Virus record (IMG/VR): IMGVR_UViG_3300042261_002392
Coordinates: 1-39,702 of that record
DNA: 39,702 bases
Source: a virus
Strand: one strand, 5' to 3'
Every line of letters starts with the position of its first letter. Position 1 is the first letter of the stretch. Below the pieces are notes generated by a model. That model was not told where the DNA came from and searched no databases. It was given only the letters and a program-made list of their open reading frames with translations. The translations under genes were made by a program, and so were the position numbers. Below are positions 29,262 to 37,301 of the stretch, piece after piece.

Positions 29262-29927
29262 ATGCTTTTCGTCAAAACAATCGGAAAACGCAAGTGTGGC
29301 AAGCGGAAGCAGGGCGGCTCTTATCTCGTAGGGGGTGAGGGAGAACCCAGTGAAGATGGCGTGTACCCGGTCTTTACGCTCATGAACCCCCCGGTCCCTT
29401 ATCAGGTACCCGTCCATCGGGGCGCAAGGCTGGTGCATGATGACGCAATCATGGAGCGCCAGCCCATGGAAACTTGGTGGTACGGTTCTTCCAAGAACAC
29501 GGAAGAGAAGAAGTCAGGCGACGCTTGGGCCAAGGAGAAGTTCGGCATGACCGTAACCAAGCGCCTGGCCACCGGCGAGTGTGAAGGCGCCAAGCAGGTG
29601 GATGAAGCCCTGGCTGTCCTGCTCACCAAGGTGAAGCTGAACATGCAGGACAAACGATTTGTCCGTGCGCTGCAAGGGCTGGCGATGGAAGACGCCCAGG
29701 AACTGCCCCGGGTCCTGCCGCACTACGATGCCCTGCTAGCTGCTTTCCAGGGTTACCACAAAGAGCAGACCGTGGGCCGGCTGATTGACGCTCAGGCTGC
29801 TGTCTGGCGTATCGCCTACAACCTGCCCCCAACCAAGCGGCAGTCGTTTATCCCCAATCTGATTCGCTTGCTGGTTCTGCTCAACCTGGGCAAGGATGCC
29901 GCAGCAATGCAAAGAATGTTTATCTAG
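29262..29927 (+). CDS. Hypothetical protein
   Basis: A 221-residue protein. Basic N-terminus (KTIGKRKCGKRKQGGSYLVG), VYPVFTLMNPPVPYQVPVHR, and a helical C-terminal half. No family recognised; position in the replication block suggests a replication accessory role (inference). Confidence 0.52.
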   Translation: MLFVKTIGKRKCGKRKQGGSYLVGGEGEPSEDGVYPVFTLMNPPVPYQVPVHRGARLVHDDAIMERQPMETWWYGSSKNTEEKKSGDAWAKEKFGMTVTKRLATGECEGAKQVDEALAVLLTKVKLNMQDKRFVRALQGLAMEDAQELPRVLPHYDALLAAFQGYHKEQTVGRLIDAQAAVWRIAYNLPPTKRQSFIPNLIRLLVLLNLGKDAAAMQRMFI

Positions 29928-29928
29928 T

Positions 29929-29946
29929 TTTGTTCATGTGAACAAA
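29929..29946. promoter_or_regulatory. 18-bp palindrome before RHH gene (putative operator)
   Basis: TTTGTTCA-TG-TGAACAAA, 8-bp arms, ending within the ribosome site AAAGGAG of the gene at 29957. A natural binding site for the ribbon-helix-helix protein encoded there, or an RNA fold that hides the ribosome site. Confidence 0.5.
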
Positions 29947-29956
29947 GGAGTTTAGA

Positions 29957-30220
29957 ATGCCTCGAAAGCGTAAGACAAGCTACCCCATGTCAGGTCGTCC
30001 ACCCAAGAACCCCATCGAGCGGGTTGGCATTCCGGTACGGGCATTAATTACACCCATCGTAATGGATGCGCTGTCAGTAGACATGAAAGCCAACAACACC
30101 AACCTGTCTGAAGCCATTCGGTTAGCACTTTACGAGCGGCTGCTGCGCCAGGGTCTGCTCACACCCGAGCTTGAAAATGACCCTACCTGGCTAACCTTGA
30201 AAGAGAAGGGGCTTGTCTAA
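29957..30220 (+). CDS. Ribbon-helix-helix-like protein
   Basis: Eighty-seven residues: basic start (PRKRKTSYPMSGRPPKNP), strand ERVGIPVRALI, helix TPIVMDALSVDMKANN and helix NLSEAIRLALYERLL. This strand-helix-helix with an LSEAIR second helix fits Arc/MetJ-type repressors. The palindrome just upstream suggests autoregulation. Stop overlaps the next start (TAATG). Confidence 0.6.
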   Translation: MPRKRKTSYPMSGRPPKNPIERVGIPVRALITPIVMDALSVDMKANNTNLSEAIRLALYERLLRQGLLTPELENDPTWLTLKEKGLV

Positions 30221-30705
30221 TGGCTGTATGCCCTGTATGTAAGACCACCCAGGTAAAGCGTGTGAAAGGTGGGTGCCCGAAATGCGGCGCCCCCATCCAG
30301 CTTTACAAAGGCCAGTGGTTCCGGGGTGATATGGATAGCCCGGTGGCTGCCATCATCGACCACTTTGAGCAGCTTGTCTCTGCCCAGTTCTCAAAAGGCA
30401 GGGCAACTCGGGTGCCGTTCTCTATCTCTCGCAAGACAGACCGCTACCCCCGGGAATGCCTGGCGGCAAACAAGCTCCTACAGGTGACGGAGTGGGACCT
30501 GGACCTTGTGCTGGACACCCTGAACATGCTGTTCACGCACGAGAAGTTTGCCTGGAAAACCAGGTCGTCTCTGATGTTTCTGGAGAACGACTTCACCCTG
30601 GCGATGGCCATGGTCCAGGCAAGCAAGCTGGCAGAAGAACTTGCCGTTGTCAAGAACAAGTCTGTTCTGAGCACAGCGATGGCGATGGAAGATATCTTTT
30701 CCTAG
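30220..30705 (+). CDS. Zinc-ribbon replication-linked hypothetical protein
   Basis: A 161-residue protein starting CPVCKTTQVKRVKGGCPKCG, a CxxC/CxxC zinc ribbon, then a helical body (FEQLVSAQFSKGRATRV, DLDLVLDTLNMLFTHE). Sits directly before the polymerase. Could be a loader or primase-associated factor; no motif proves this. Confidence 0.52.
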   Translation: MAVCPVCKTTQVKRVKGGCPKCGAPIQLYKGQWFRGDMDSPVAAIIDHFEQLVSAQFSKGRATRVPFSISRKTDRYPRECLAANKLLQVTEWDLDLVLDTLNMLFTHEKFAWKTRSSLMFLENDFTLAMAMVQASKLAEELAVVKNKSVLSTAMAMEDIFS

Positions 30706-30707
30706 TA

Positions 30708-30720
30708 ATATGCTATGTAT
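30708..30720 (+). promoter_or_regulatory. Weak promoter-like element before polymerase
   Basis: AATATGC followed by TATGTA (30714-30719), the TATGC element and a poor -10 without a recognisable -35. Probably a weak internal promoter. Confidence 0.35.
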
Positions 30721-30739
30721 ACAGGTCGGGAGGTAGAGC

Positions 30740-32530
30740 GTGTTAAAGAACTACGAATGCGTCGTTGACCCACAGGATGCTGGCGCAGTAGCGGCTGAAC
30801 TGGACAAGGTGAAGACCTTTGCCCTGGACCTGGAAACCACAGGTCTTGACTTCAACCGCTCCACCATCCATGGCATCTCGCTGGCTACCCCTGACCGTGA
30901 ATGGTACGTGTGCCTGGGTGCAGAGAAAGCGTTCTTGCCGATGCTGAAAGACCTGGTGCAGACCCGAAATGTAGTAGGGCATAACCTGCTGTTCGATATC
31001 CACTTCCTGCGCCGCTACGGCATCGACCCTCCGCACATCATAGACACCATGGTAGGTCAGTTCCTGGTGGATGAGAACCAGGAACTGGCTCTGAAGAGAC
31101 TGGGCAAGACCAAGCTCGGCATCCGTGATGCGCTCCCCAGTTACAAGGACCTGCAACACCTGGGCAAACGCCTGACCGGGAAGCGCCTGTTGGAGCAGGT
31201 GACCATCTTTGACCTGCCCCTGGACACCCTGGCTGAGTATGCCGCCCGTGACTCACGTCTGACCCTGGACCTGTGGGACATCACTGCTTACGAACTGGAG
31301 CAGGAAGGCTTCACCAGGCAGTTCCACGAAATCGAAATGCCCTTCCTGAAGGTCCTGCTGGATATGGAAGAGACGGGATTTTATATCGACCCCGTACGCC
31401 TGGACAACATTGGGGCAGAAATGTCACAGAAGTCCAACGAAACCCGGGCCGCATGGGATGCCCTGTCCGGTGGGGTGAACCCAAACTCCCCCAAACAGTT
31501 GCAGGAGTACCTGTTCAACAAGATGAAGTACAAGTCATCCCGCATGACGGAAAGCCAGCAGTTGTCTACGGACATCATGACCATCCTGCGCCTGCTTCCT
31601 GAAGACAAGGACGGCGCCTTGCACGCCCTGGTGGAGTTCCGCCGCTACGAGAAACTGGTTGGGACGTACATCAACCCCTTCCAAGAGAAGATGTACAACG
31701 GTCGCTTATACGGCCACTTCAACCAGACCGGGACTGTGACGGGCCGGCTGTCATCGTCTGACCCATCCCTGCAAAACATTCCTGCCCGTGGGGAAACAGG
31801 CAGTCAGATACGTGAACTGTTTGCGGCCCCGGCTGGCAGCAAGTTCATGGCCATTGACTACAGCCAGATTGAACTGCGGCTGGCTGCTCACTACACCCGG
31901 GATGCCGGCTTGCTAAAAGTGTTCGCAGAAGATGGCGACCCCCATCAGCTTACAGCCACCCTGTGCAGCGTGGAGCGGTATGTTGGAAAAACTCTCAACT
32001 TCTCGAGTCTTTACGGTGCCGGCCCCAAGAAACTCCAGGACACTGTGGAGAAATCAGGCAAGCCCCGGCCTGACCTAAAGGAAGCCACTGAATGGCTGGA
32101 GAAGTTTGACCAGGCATACCCCACCATCGCCAACTGGAAGCGGCGGGTCATCGACAAGGCCCGGGAACTGGGATACGTAAAGACTATTGCTGGTCGCAAG
32201 CGTCGGTTAGCAGACATCACTTCATCGGACAGAGCGCTGCGTGGGTCAGCAGAACGGCAGGCGGTCAACTCATGCATACAGGGCAGCGCCGCAGACATCT
32301 TCAAGATGGCCCTGTTAGGTGTACACAGTTACGCCCACGAGTATGGCGCAAAAATCCTGGCGCCCGTCCACGATGAAATAACCTTCGAGGTGCCGGAAGA
32401 GAGCGTGGCTGAGTTTGGCCCCCGGGCGCAGCAAACCATGGAAGGTATTGGCAGAGACTTCAAGCTCCGGGTCAAGTTGGTGGCCGAGCCTGGGGTAGGC
32501 AGGAACTGGGCAGAAGCGAAAGGGCATTAG
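30740..32530 (+). CDS. Family A DNA polymerase with 3'-5' exonuclease
   Basis: Replicative polymerase of 596 residues. DnaQ-like proofreading domain first: DLETTG (D30, E32), HNLLFDIHF (D86), YAARDSRLTLDLW (D171), all catalytic residues kept. Polymerase: motif A AIDYSQIELR (D373), motif B R413-x3-K417-x3-F421-x3-Y425 with NFSSLYG, motif C PVHDE (544-546). The N-terminal 5'-3' nuclease of bacterial Pol I is missing, usual for phage enzymes; the RNase H gene at 4209 might remove primers. Starts with GTG 30740 after GGGAGGT. Followed two bases later by the ATPase gene. Confidence 0.95.
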   Translation: MLKNYECVVDPQDAGAVAAELDKVKTFALDLETTGLDFNRSTIHGISLATPDREWYVCLGAEKAFLPMLKDLVQTRNVVGHNLLFDIHFLRRYGIDPPHIIDTMVGQFLVDENQELALKRLGKTKLGIRDALPSYKDLQHLGKRLTGKRLLEQVTIFDLPLDTLAEYAARDSRLTLDLWDITAYELEQEGFTRQFHEIEMPFLKVLLDMEETGFYIDPVRLDNIGAEMSQKSNETRAAWDALSGGVNPNSPKQLQEYLFNKMKYKSSRMTESQQLSTDIMTILRLLPEDKDGALHALVEFRRYEKLVGTYINPFQEKMYNGRLYGHFNQTGTVTGRLSSSDPSLQNIPARGETGSQIRELFAAPAGSKFMAIDYSQIELRLAAHYTRDAGLLKVFAEDGDPHQLTATLCSVERYVGKTLNFSSLYGAGPKKLQDTVEKSGKPRPDLKEATEWLEKFDQAYPTIANWKRRVIDKARELGYVKTIAGRKRRLADITSSDRALRGSAERQAVNSCIQGSAADIFKMALLGVHSYAHEYGAKILAPVHDEITFEVPEESVAEFGPRAQQTMEGIGRDFKLRVKLVAEPGVGRNWAEAKGH

Positions 32531-32532
32531 CA

Positions 32533-33528
32533 ATGGCGGTACAGCAGTTCAGCCCTGACATCAAAGACCTGTTGGCGCAGACAGAAGAAGACTGGGGAAA
32601 CCCTATCATCAACCGGGACAACCTTGTACCCTACGGCATCAAAGCCCTGGACCTGGCGCTCTATGGCATCGACGTGGTGAATGGCGAAGTAGTTGTCATC
32701 ATGGGTGCGCAGAAGAACCGCAAGACTACCCTGTCAGCCAACATCCTGTGCAACTACATGACCGGGAAGAAGCCAGCAACCAAGCCCTTCACCGTTATCG
32801 ACAGCCTGGAAAGCGGTATGCACCCAAAGCGTTACCGGGACACCCTGATTGCCAACATGGCTACCCGCTACCTGATTGCTGCCGGACATCGCCCCAGGTC
32901 TTCCTGTCCTGTCTGCGGCGCACCCAAATGCTTGCAGCTCGGCATCAGCCCTGAGTTCCTGCGCTACAACACCAGGACGAATGAGCAGCAGAAGGCAATT
33001 GACTACGCCATTCAAACCATGATGACCTGGCCGCTCTATCTGTATGGCGCCAGCCAGATGCAGGGCAGTACCCGCAACCTTTCCATGGCTGTCCGGGGCA
33101 AGGCCCCACGCTGGAAGTTCCTGGTGGAACAGCATAATGCCAGGGTCTTCATTATCGACCACGTCCAACAGTACAGCTTTGAAGAAGGTGCATCAGATTA
33201 CGAGAAGCAGCTACGGGCTGTCTCGGAAATCAGTGACTTCGTTGCCCAATGGGGCGTGGTAGCCATGGTGCTGTCTCAGATATCCCTGACTTCCCTGCGT
33301 GAGTCCCGCAACGGAAGCGGCGCTATCAACGCATCGGGCGGCACCAAGCTCCAGCAGGAAGCCAACGTTTCATTGTCCACCACGTATGTGTCAGGCTCAG
33401 GGAAGATGAAAATCAAGATTGAAGAGAGCCGCAAGAGTGCGTCGTTTGCAGTCGAACAGCCCCTGGAGGACGTGTCCGGGGCATTCTATGGGGACGCTGT
33501 GAAACCAGGAGAAGGCAATGAAGACTAA
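32533..33528 (+). CDS. RecA/DnaB-fold helicase-like ATPase
   Basis: Probably the replicative helicase or its equivalent. In 331 residues: IKALDLALYGIDVVNGEVVV before the P-loop, GAQKNRKT (58-65), which has Arg where Walker A has Gly, a Walker B-like strand VFIIDH (205-210), and VAMVLSQISLTSLRESRNGS like DnaB motif 4/arginine-finger regions. A zinc-type insertion CPVCGAPKC lies at 125-133. The N-terminal primase-binding domain of DnaB is absent. Directly behind the polymerase and overlapping the next gene by 11 bp. Confidence 0.72.
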   Translation: MAVQQFSPDIKDLLAQTEEDWGNPIINRDNLVPYGIKALDLALYGIDVVNGEVVVIMGAQKNRKTTLSANILCNYMTGKKPATKPFTVIDSLESGMHPKRYRDTLIANMATRYLIAAGHRPRSSCPVCGAPKCLQLGISPEFLRYNTRTNEQQKAIDYAIQTMMTWPLYLYGASQMQGSTRNLSMAVRGKAPRWKFLVEQHNARVFIIDHVQQYSFEEGASDYEKQLRAVSEISDFVAQWGVVAMVLSQISLTSLRESRNGSGAINASGGTKLQQEANVSLSTTYVSGSGKMKIKIEESRKSASFAVEQPLEDVSGAFYGDAVKPGEGNED

Positions 33529-34045
33529 GGACCTGACCGTTGTGGATGTACTCTACCAGGACATCCAGCACCTGGAGAAAACAGTAGCCGAACTGACTGC
33601 GCAAATCAACCGCTTTCACAGAGTAGTCAAGGTTGATGAGCGGGAAGCGGCTGTGGCGGAGAAGGTCAGCCAGACTGAACTGGTTCGAGCCGTCCAACAT
33701 AACTCCGTCGTGGTCAGCAGCCTTCTCAACAGAATGGCCCCGGATGAGAACTCCCTGTGGGAAGATGCACAACGAGTTCTCGCCCGCAAGCAGGACACCG
33801 AGAAGTGGCGTAGATTGCAACATATTGAGTACCTGCGCCGCTGCCGGCAGGAGGTCACCCCCCAATGCGCCTGTGGAAAGCACAAAGGTATCCGCTTCCT
33901 AGACGCTGACGTAGTAGTTGATGAACTCTGCCCTGTAGCCTGGTGGGTAAAGCAGTCAAGACTGGCCTTTGAAAAAGGCATCCTACAACAGTTCCAGCAG
34001 TCCACTCCCATGGAAACATACTTATTGTCATTTATACTTACATAA
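33518..34045 (+). CDS. Coiled-coil protein with C-terminal Cys motif
   Basis: A 175-residue protein. Coiled coil at 12-45 (IQHLEKTVAELTAQINRF), helical middle, then CACGKHKGIRF and ELCPVAWW. Its start lies in the helicase gene end. Possibly a helicase partner or loader (context only). Confidence 0.52.
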   Translation: MKTKDLTVVDVLYQDIQHLEKTVAELTAQINRFHRVVKVDEREAAVAEKVSQTELVRAVQHNSVVVSSLLNRMAPDENSLWEDAQRVLARKQDTEKWRRLQHIEYLRRCRQEVTPQCACGKHKGIRFLDADVVVDELCPVAWWVKQSRLAFEKGILQQFQQSTPMETYLLSFILT

Positions 34046-34071
34046 TACCAGCCGTTGAACCTTATGAAGTC

Positions 34072-34100
34072 TTGACAATATGGGCATATAATAGTATATT
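34072..34100 (+). promoter_or_regulatory. Strong promoter
   Basis: Perfect -35 TTGACA (34072-34077), 17-bp spacer, -10 TATATT (34095-34100). Lacks the TATGC element, so it is set apart from most promoters here. Drives a single gene closed by a terminator. Confidence 0.82.
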
Positions 34101-34107
34101 TGTGACA

Positions 34108-34124
34108 GTGCAAGAGAGTTGCAC
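34108..34124. promoter_or_regulatory. Inverted repeat at transcription start (putative operator)
   Basis: GTGCAA-gagag-TTGCAC beginning 7 bases after the -10 box, so it would form either a repressor site over +1 or a hairpin at the very 5' end of the mRNA. Confidence 0.5.
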
Positions 34125-34160
34125 AGTATGTTTCGTAGGGTGTGGTGAAGGAGATAGATT

Positions 34161-34457
34161 ATGTCTTACAAAGTGTTGGGTATAGTCGACCCTAGCGAAA
34201 TTCCTGATTGGGAGCGCACGCCCCCTAAATGGAAAGGGTTGATTGACCAAGTAATTGCGCTTGAGCCAGGAACAACACTGAAGTTACTGTTTGAGAATCG
34301 GGAAGAAGCTCTTCGGGCACGTGCTGCTGTACGAGACGGAGCAAGTCTTTCCACCAGAGAAGTGACGGTTCGCACACGGGTTATCAACCAGGATGACGGC
34401 ACGGCCATTTTATATCTAATACGTGTTCGTCCTTCGGATGGCGAACCCCCGAAGTAA
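34161..34457 (+). CDS. Hypothetical protein under its own promoter and terminator
   Basis: Ninety-eight residues. Sequence SEIPDWERTPPKWKGLIDQV, then TLKLLFENREEALRARAAVR and VTVRTRVINQDDGTAILYLI: alpha/beta, no family recognised. AAGGAG precedes the start. Strong promoter, palindrome at +1 and strong terminator mark it as a separately controlled single gene. Confidence 0.58.
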   Translation: MSYKVLGIVDPSEIPDWERTPPKWKGLIDQVIALEPGTTLKLLFENREEALRARAAVRDGASLSTREVTVRTRVINQDDGTAILYLIRVRPSDGEPPK

Positions 34458-34479
34458 TACAGCTTCGTTCAAATCCTAG

Positions 34480-34507
34480 CCCCCGGTTTCCCGGGGGTTT
34501 TCTTTTT
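34480..34507 (+). terminator. Strong intrinsic terminator
   Basis: CCCCCGG-tttc-CCGGGGG (34480-34497) followed by TTTTCTTTTT. Closes the 34161 gene. Confidence 0.9.
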
Positions 34508-34513
34508 ATATCC

Positions 34514-34542
34514 TTTACTTAGTGCTTATTATATGCTATACT
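34514..34542 (+). promoter_or_regulatory. Promoter, TATGC-type family
   Basis: -35 TTTACT (34514-34519), 17-bp spacer ending TATATGC, -10 TATACT (34537-34542), then TATAG. Reads into the TTG-start gene at 34570. Confidence 0.78.
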
Positions 34543-34569
34543 TATAGTATATATTGTAGGAGGTACTGC

Positions 34570-35586
34570 TTGGACATCAAAGAAATATCAGTACAGTTCA
34601 CCGACACAGCCGGCGATGAAGTGAACACCTTCATGTCGGAAATCCAGCTTATCCCCATCGTCCAATACCTGCAACAAACCGACACCCCGCTGCCCACAGA
34701 ACTGAAGTGGGCCATCACCCGCATCCTTCAAGTAGTGACAGACCTGTTCTCTACCGACCTGCCTGAAATCGGAGATGACCCTGAAGTCGCCATGCGCACC
34801 ATCAGCCGGGACATCAATCTTTCTCGCCTGCTCCGGGAACGTGGCATCTTCAGGCTGTACAGGCTCGCCCGGCAGAGAACGGAAGAAGGGGTTCCGCTGT
34901 ATATGTGCCTGGTCAACCCCAACACCAACAGCCCGTTCAGCACCCAGGAAGAGTTCGTCGGGTGGTTCTGCGAAAGCGCAAAGGTCGCCCGGTCCCTGGC
35001 TTTCATGCGTATCGCCACCATCGACCGCTTGCAAACCGTGGGCTTCTCGCTGGAGGAAGCCTTTAGCATGATTATCACCAAGCCCTATGCTATCCGTGAG
35101 ACGTTGAACATGGTAGCGTCCTGGGAGAAGGGTGACATGCTGCGGGTGGAACCAGACGTGGTACACCAGTTGGCCGAGAAGGTCAGCCCAGGCTCATCAG
35201 ATGCGCTTGAGCCGCTCATCCAGGCTGCAAAGCTGGACCCCGAAAACGATGAGCTGCAAGACGACCTGCAAGCGGCGGCAAAGCCTATCATCGCCAGCCT
35301 GCTTTCAACCGTGGCCGACCACGAACGAGCCAAGGATGCCCTGAACTGGGTAAAGCACGACATCCTGGGTCGTCCTGAAATCAGCTACACCTGGGACGAA
35401 GAGAGCAGCGCATTGATGGTGGTGCTCATCAGGAAGACCATCGACAATGAGACTGGCGAGGAGTATATGCTTCCCCCCGTCACAGTCCCGTTTGTAGCAG
35501 ACACGATTGACCTGCCTGTGGAAATCCGCACTGACTTATTGCGCCGGCTTTCTATCAGAAACAAGGCCATGCCAGTCGTTGACTAA
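34570..35586 (+). CDS. Hypothetical protein, TTG start
   Basis: A 338-residue protein, mostly helical. No family recognised. The start is taken as TTG 34570 because AGGAGG (34558-34563) lies 6 bases upstream; an ATG at 34522 would begin upstream of the -10 box of its own promoter and is impossible for that transcript, and the next ATG (34633) has no ribosome site. Segments: EIQLIPIVQYLQQTDTPLPT, RLLRERGIFRLYRLARQRTE, LDPENDELQDDLQAAAKPII. Lies between two promoters, directly before the Rad52-like gene. Confidence 0.6.
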   Translation: MDIKEISVQFTDTAGDEVNTFMSEIQLIPIVQYLQQTDTPLPTELKWAITRILQVVTDLFSTDLPEIGDDPEVAMRTISRDINLSRLLRERGIFRLYRLARQRTEEGVPLYMCLVNPNTNSPFSTQEEFVGWFCESAKVARSLAFMRIATIDRLQTVGFSLEEAFSMIITKPYAIRETLNMVASWEKGDMLRVEPDVVHQLAEKVSPGSSDALEPLIQAAKLDPENDELQDDLQAAAKPIIASLLSTVADHERAKDALNWVKHDILGRPEISYTWDEESSALMVVLIRKTIDNETGEEYMLPPVTVPFVADTIDLPVEIRTDLLRRLSIRNKAMPVVD

Positions 35587-35607
35587 AGCCTGTTTATATG
35601 CTATACT
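35579..35607 (+). promoter_or_regulatory. Promoter, TATGC-type family
   Basis: -35 TTGACT (35579-35584, overlapping the previous stop codon), 17-bp spacer ending TATATGC, -10 TATACT (35602-35607), then TATAG. Confidence 0.82.
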
Positions 35608-35633
35608 TATAGTAACAACATAAAGGAGTGTAC

Positions 35634-36656
35634 ATGAACGAACCATTGACCGACTATTTGGGGGCCTGTCACACATTAACAGGAATGCCCATCGGGGATG
35701 CCCTGAAGCGCATGAAGGAAGTACTCCCCCCACGTGCCTATAAGGCTGTGCCTGGGGCTGTGGGCCTGACGGATATCAACCCGGCCTACCTGACGGACGT
35801 GGCCACCCAGGTGTTTGGCATCTGCGGCATCGGCTGGTCCATCAACTACAAGGGCAATGATATGTCGCTGGTTGCCCGGGAAACGACCACCCGCAACGGC
35901 AACGCTCGCACCGTATTCTCTGCCAACCTGCTGCACATGGAACTCCAGTTCGCCTATGTTGACCCCAATGGTGAAGTGAAGATGTCGGCCCCCATCCCTG
36001 CTTCTGGCGGGAGCGAGAACGACACCGAATCATACGCTACCCGTGGTGCGCTAACGAATGCAATCGGCGCCGCCTTCGCCAAGCTGTGCTGGCAGCTTCC
36101 CGTGTACCAGGGAAAGGTGGACCACAACAACGCTGCGGAACTGTATGCCAAACAGCAGGAACGCAAGAAGGCCACACTGGCATCCACCGTTTCCACCCCT
36201 GCTCCCGCTCCTGAGCCTGACCCTATCCCGGAGCCTGAGACTGTGACCGAGCCTGTGTACGTGGACGTGATGACCCAGGAGCCGCCCTTCCAGCCGACCG
36301 ATGAAGCTCAGCCAACCCCTGCTATCGTGTCTATGCAGAAACCTGAGACTGAACCAGCCCCGAAGCCTGCTGCGGTGAAGTTCCCGTCCATGCCTGAGAA
36401 GGAAGAGGACCAGGTGTTTTGGGCCGAGAACCTGGTTATCCCTGCGGGTATTGGCGTACCCCTGGCAGGGTCCGAACTCGGTATGGCTCAGAACGACGCC
36501 GCTTATGGCAGCGCCATCCTGAAGTTCCTGTCGGGCAAGTCCCCGAACGCCAAGGGTAAGGTTTTCACTCCTTCCACCCCTGACCAGGAAGCATTGATGA
36601 AGGCGGCTGACCTGCTGCTGACCAGGCGGGACAGCAAGAAGAAGGCGACCAAGTAG
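35634..36656 (+). CDS. Putative Rad52-like single-strand annealing protein
   Basis: A 340-residue protein. The first 170 residues have LPPRAYKAVPG, YLTDVATQVFGICGIGWSIN, LLHMELQFAYVDPNGEVKMS and ESYATRGALTNAIGAAFAKL: the order basic-loop, helix with FG-xx-GW, beta hairpin, then a KxA-like helix fits Rad52/Sak recombinases. After that a Pro/Glu/Thr-rich linker (about 180-250) and a short helical C-terminal unit ending in basic residues. It would pair complementary strands during recombination. ATG 35634 follows AAAGGAG; a GTG at 35628 touches that site. Assignment is by pattern only. Confidence 0.6.
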   Translation: MNEPLTDYLGACHTLTGMPIGDALKRMKEVLPPRAYKAVPGAVGLTDINPAYLTDVATQVFGICGIGWSINYKGNDMSLVARETTTRNGNARTVFSANLLHMELQFAYVDPNGEVKMSAPIPASGGSENDTESYATRGALTNAIGAAFAKLCWQLPVYQGKVDHNNAAELYAKQQERKKATLASTVSTPAPAPEPDPIPEPETVTEPVYVDVMTQEPPFQPTDEAQPTPAIVSMQKPETEPAPKPAAVKFPSMPEKEEDQVFWAENLVIPAGIGVPLAGSELGMAQNDAAYGSAILKFLSGKSPNAKGKVFTPSTPDQEALMKAADLLLTRRDSKKKATK

Positions 36657-36673
36657 GCTCGCCCCCAACCAGG

Positions 36674-36704
36674 AGGGGTGTCTGAATAAGGCGCCCCTTT
36701 TTCT
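36674..36704 (+). terminator. Intrinsic terminator
   Basis: AGGGGTG (36674-36680) pairs with CGCCCCT (36692-36698) around an 11-base loop, followed by TTTTTCTC. Separates the Rad52-like gene from the methyltransferase pair. Confidence 0.72.
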
Positions 36705-36722
36705 CTTTTAGAAAGGACTTGA

Positions 36723-37301
36723 ATGGATGAACTCTCACTTTTCACTGGAGCCGGAGGAGGCCTTCTCGCAACCAAGCTTCTCGGATGGAACCATGTTGGA
36801 TACGTTGAAATCGACAGATACTGCCAGCAAATCATCGCCGCCCGCATCCGGGATGGATATCTCAACAACGCCCCTATTTTCAGCGACATCCGTGCATTCA
36901 TTGGTGACGGGTACGCCGCAGGATATTCGGGACTGGTTGATATCATCACAGCAGGCTTCCCTTGCCAGCCCTTCAGCATTGCAGGACAGCGAAAAGGTGC
37001 AGACGATAACCGAAACCTTTGGCCCGAAACCATCGAGTGTATCCGTATCATACGTCCAGCTTTCGTTCTTCTCGAAAATGTCCATGGCCTTCTCTCCTCC
37101 GGTTACTTCGGGCAAGTCGCACAAGACCTGGCCGAAAGCGGGTACGATTTTGGGTGGCGTATTCTATCCGCAGCCGAAGTGGGAGCGCCGCATAAACGGG
37201 ACCGGCTTTGGATTGCAGCCAAAGCCAACGCAAACTACAGGTTCGCCGCCAGCCAGCCCCAGGAACAATGGTCAGAAGTTTCCTACCCCAACTGCCGATG
37301 A
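36723..37301 (+). CDS. C5-cytosine methyltransferase, N-terminal catalytic subunit (split enzyme)
   Basis: A 192-residue product with LSLFTGAGGG (motif I), YVEIDRYCQQ (II), SDIRAFIGDG (III), AGFPCQPFSIAGQR (IV, catalytic Cys), LLENVHGLL (VI) and VGAPHKRDRLW (VIII), then an early stop. Target-recognition region and motifs IX-X are missing from this frame but present in the overlapping +1 frame (36727-37887). This division matches known two-chain C5 enzymes such as M.AquI (alpha with I-VIII, beta with recognition region, IX and X). AAAGGA at 36712-36717 serves ATG 36723 at 5 bases. Confidence 0.78.
   Translation: MDELSLFTGAGGGLLATKLLGWNHVGYVEIDRYCQQIIAARIRDGYLNNAPIFSDIRAFIGDGYAAGYSGLVDIITAGFPCQPFSIAGQRKGADDNRNLWPETIECIRIIRPAFVLLENVHGLLSSGYFGQVAQDLAESGYDFGWRILSAAEVGAPHKRDRLWIAAKANANYRFAASQPQEQWSEVSYPNCR

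Noticed and set aside
36723-37301. Explaining the early stop of the second methyltransferase as a simple sequencing error or decayed gene
   Set aside because: The +1 frame is open over the full length of the first frame and has an ATG at good spacing from the same ribosome site, which random decay or a single indel would not give; still listed as something to check with raw reads.
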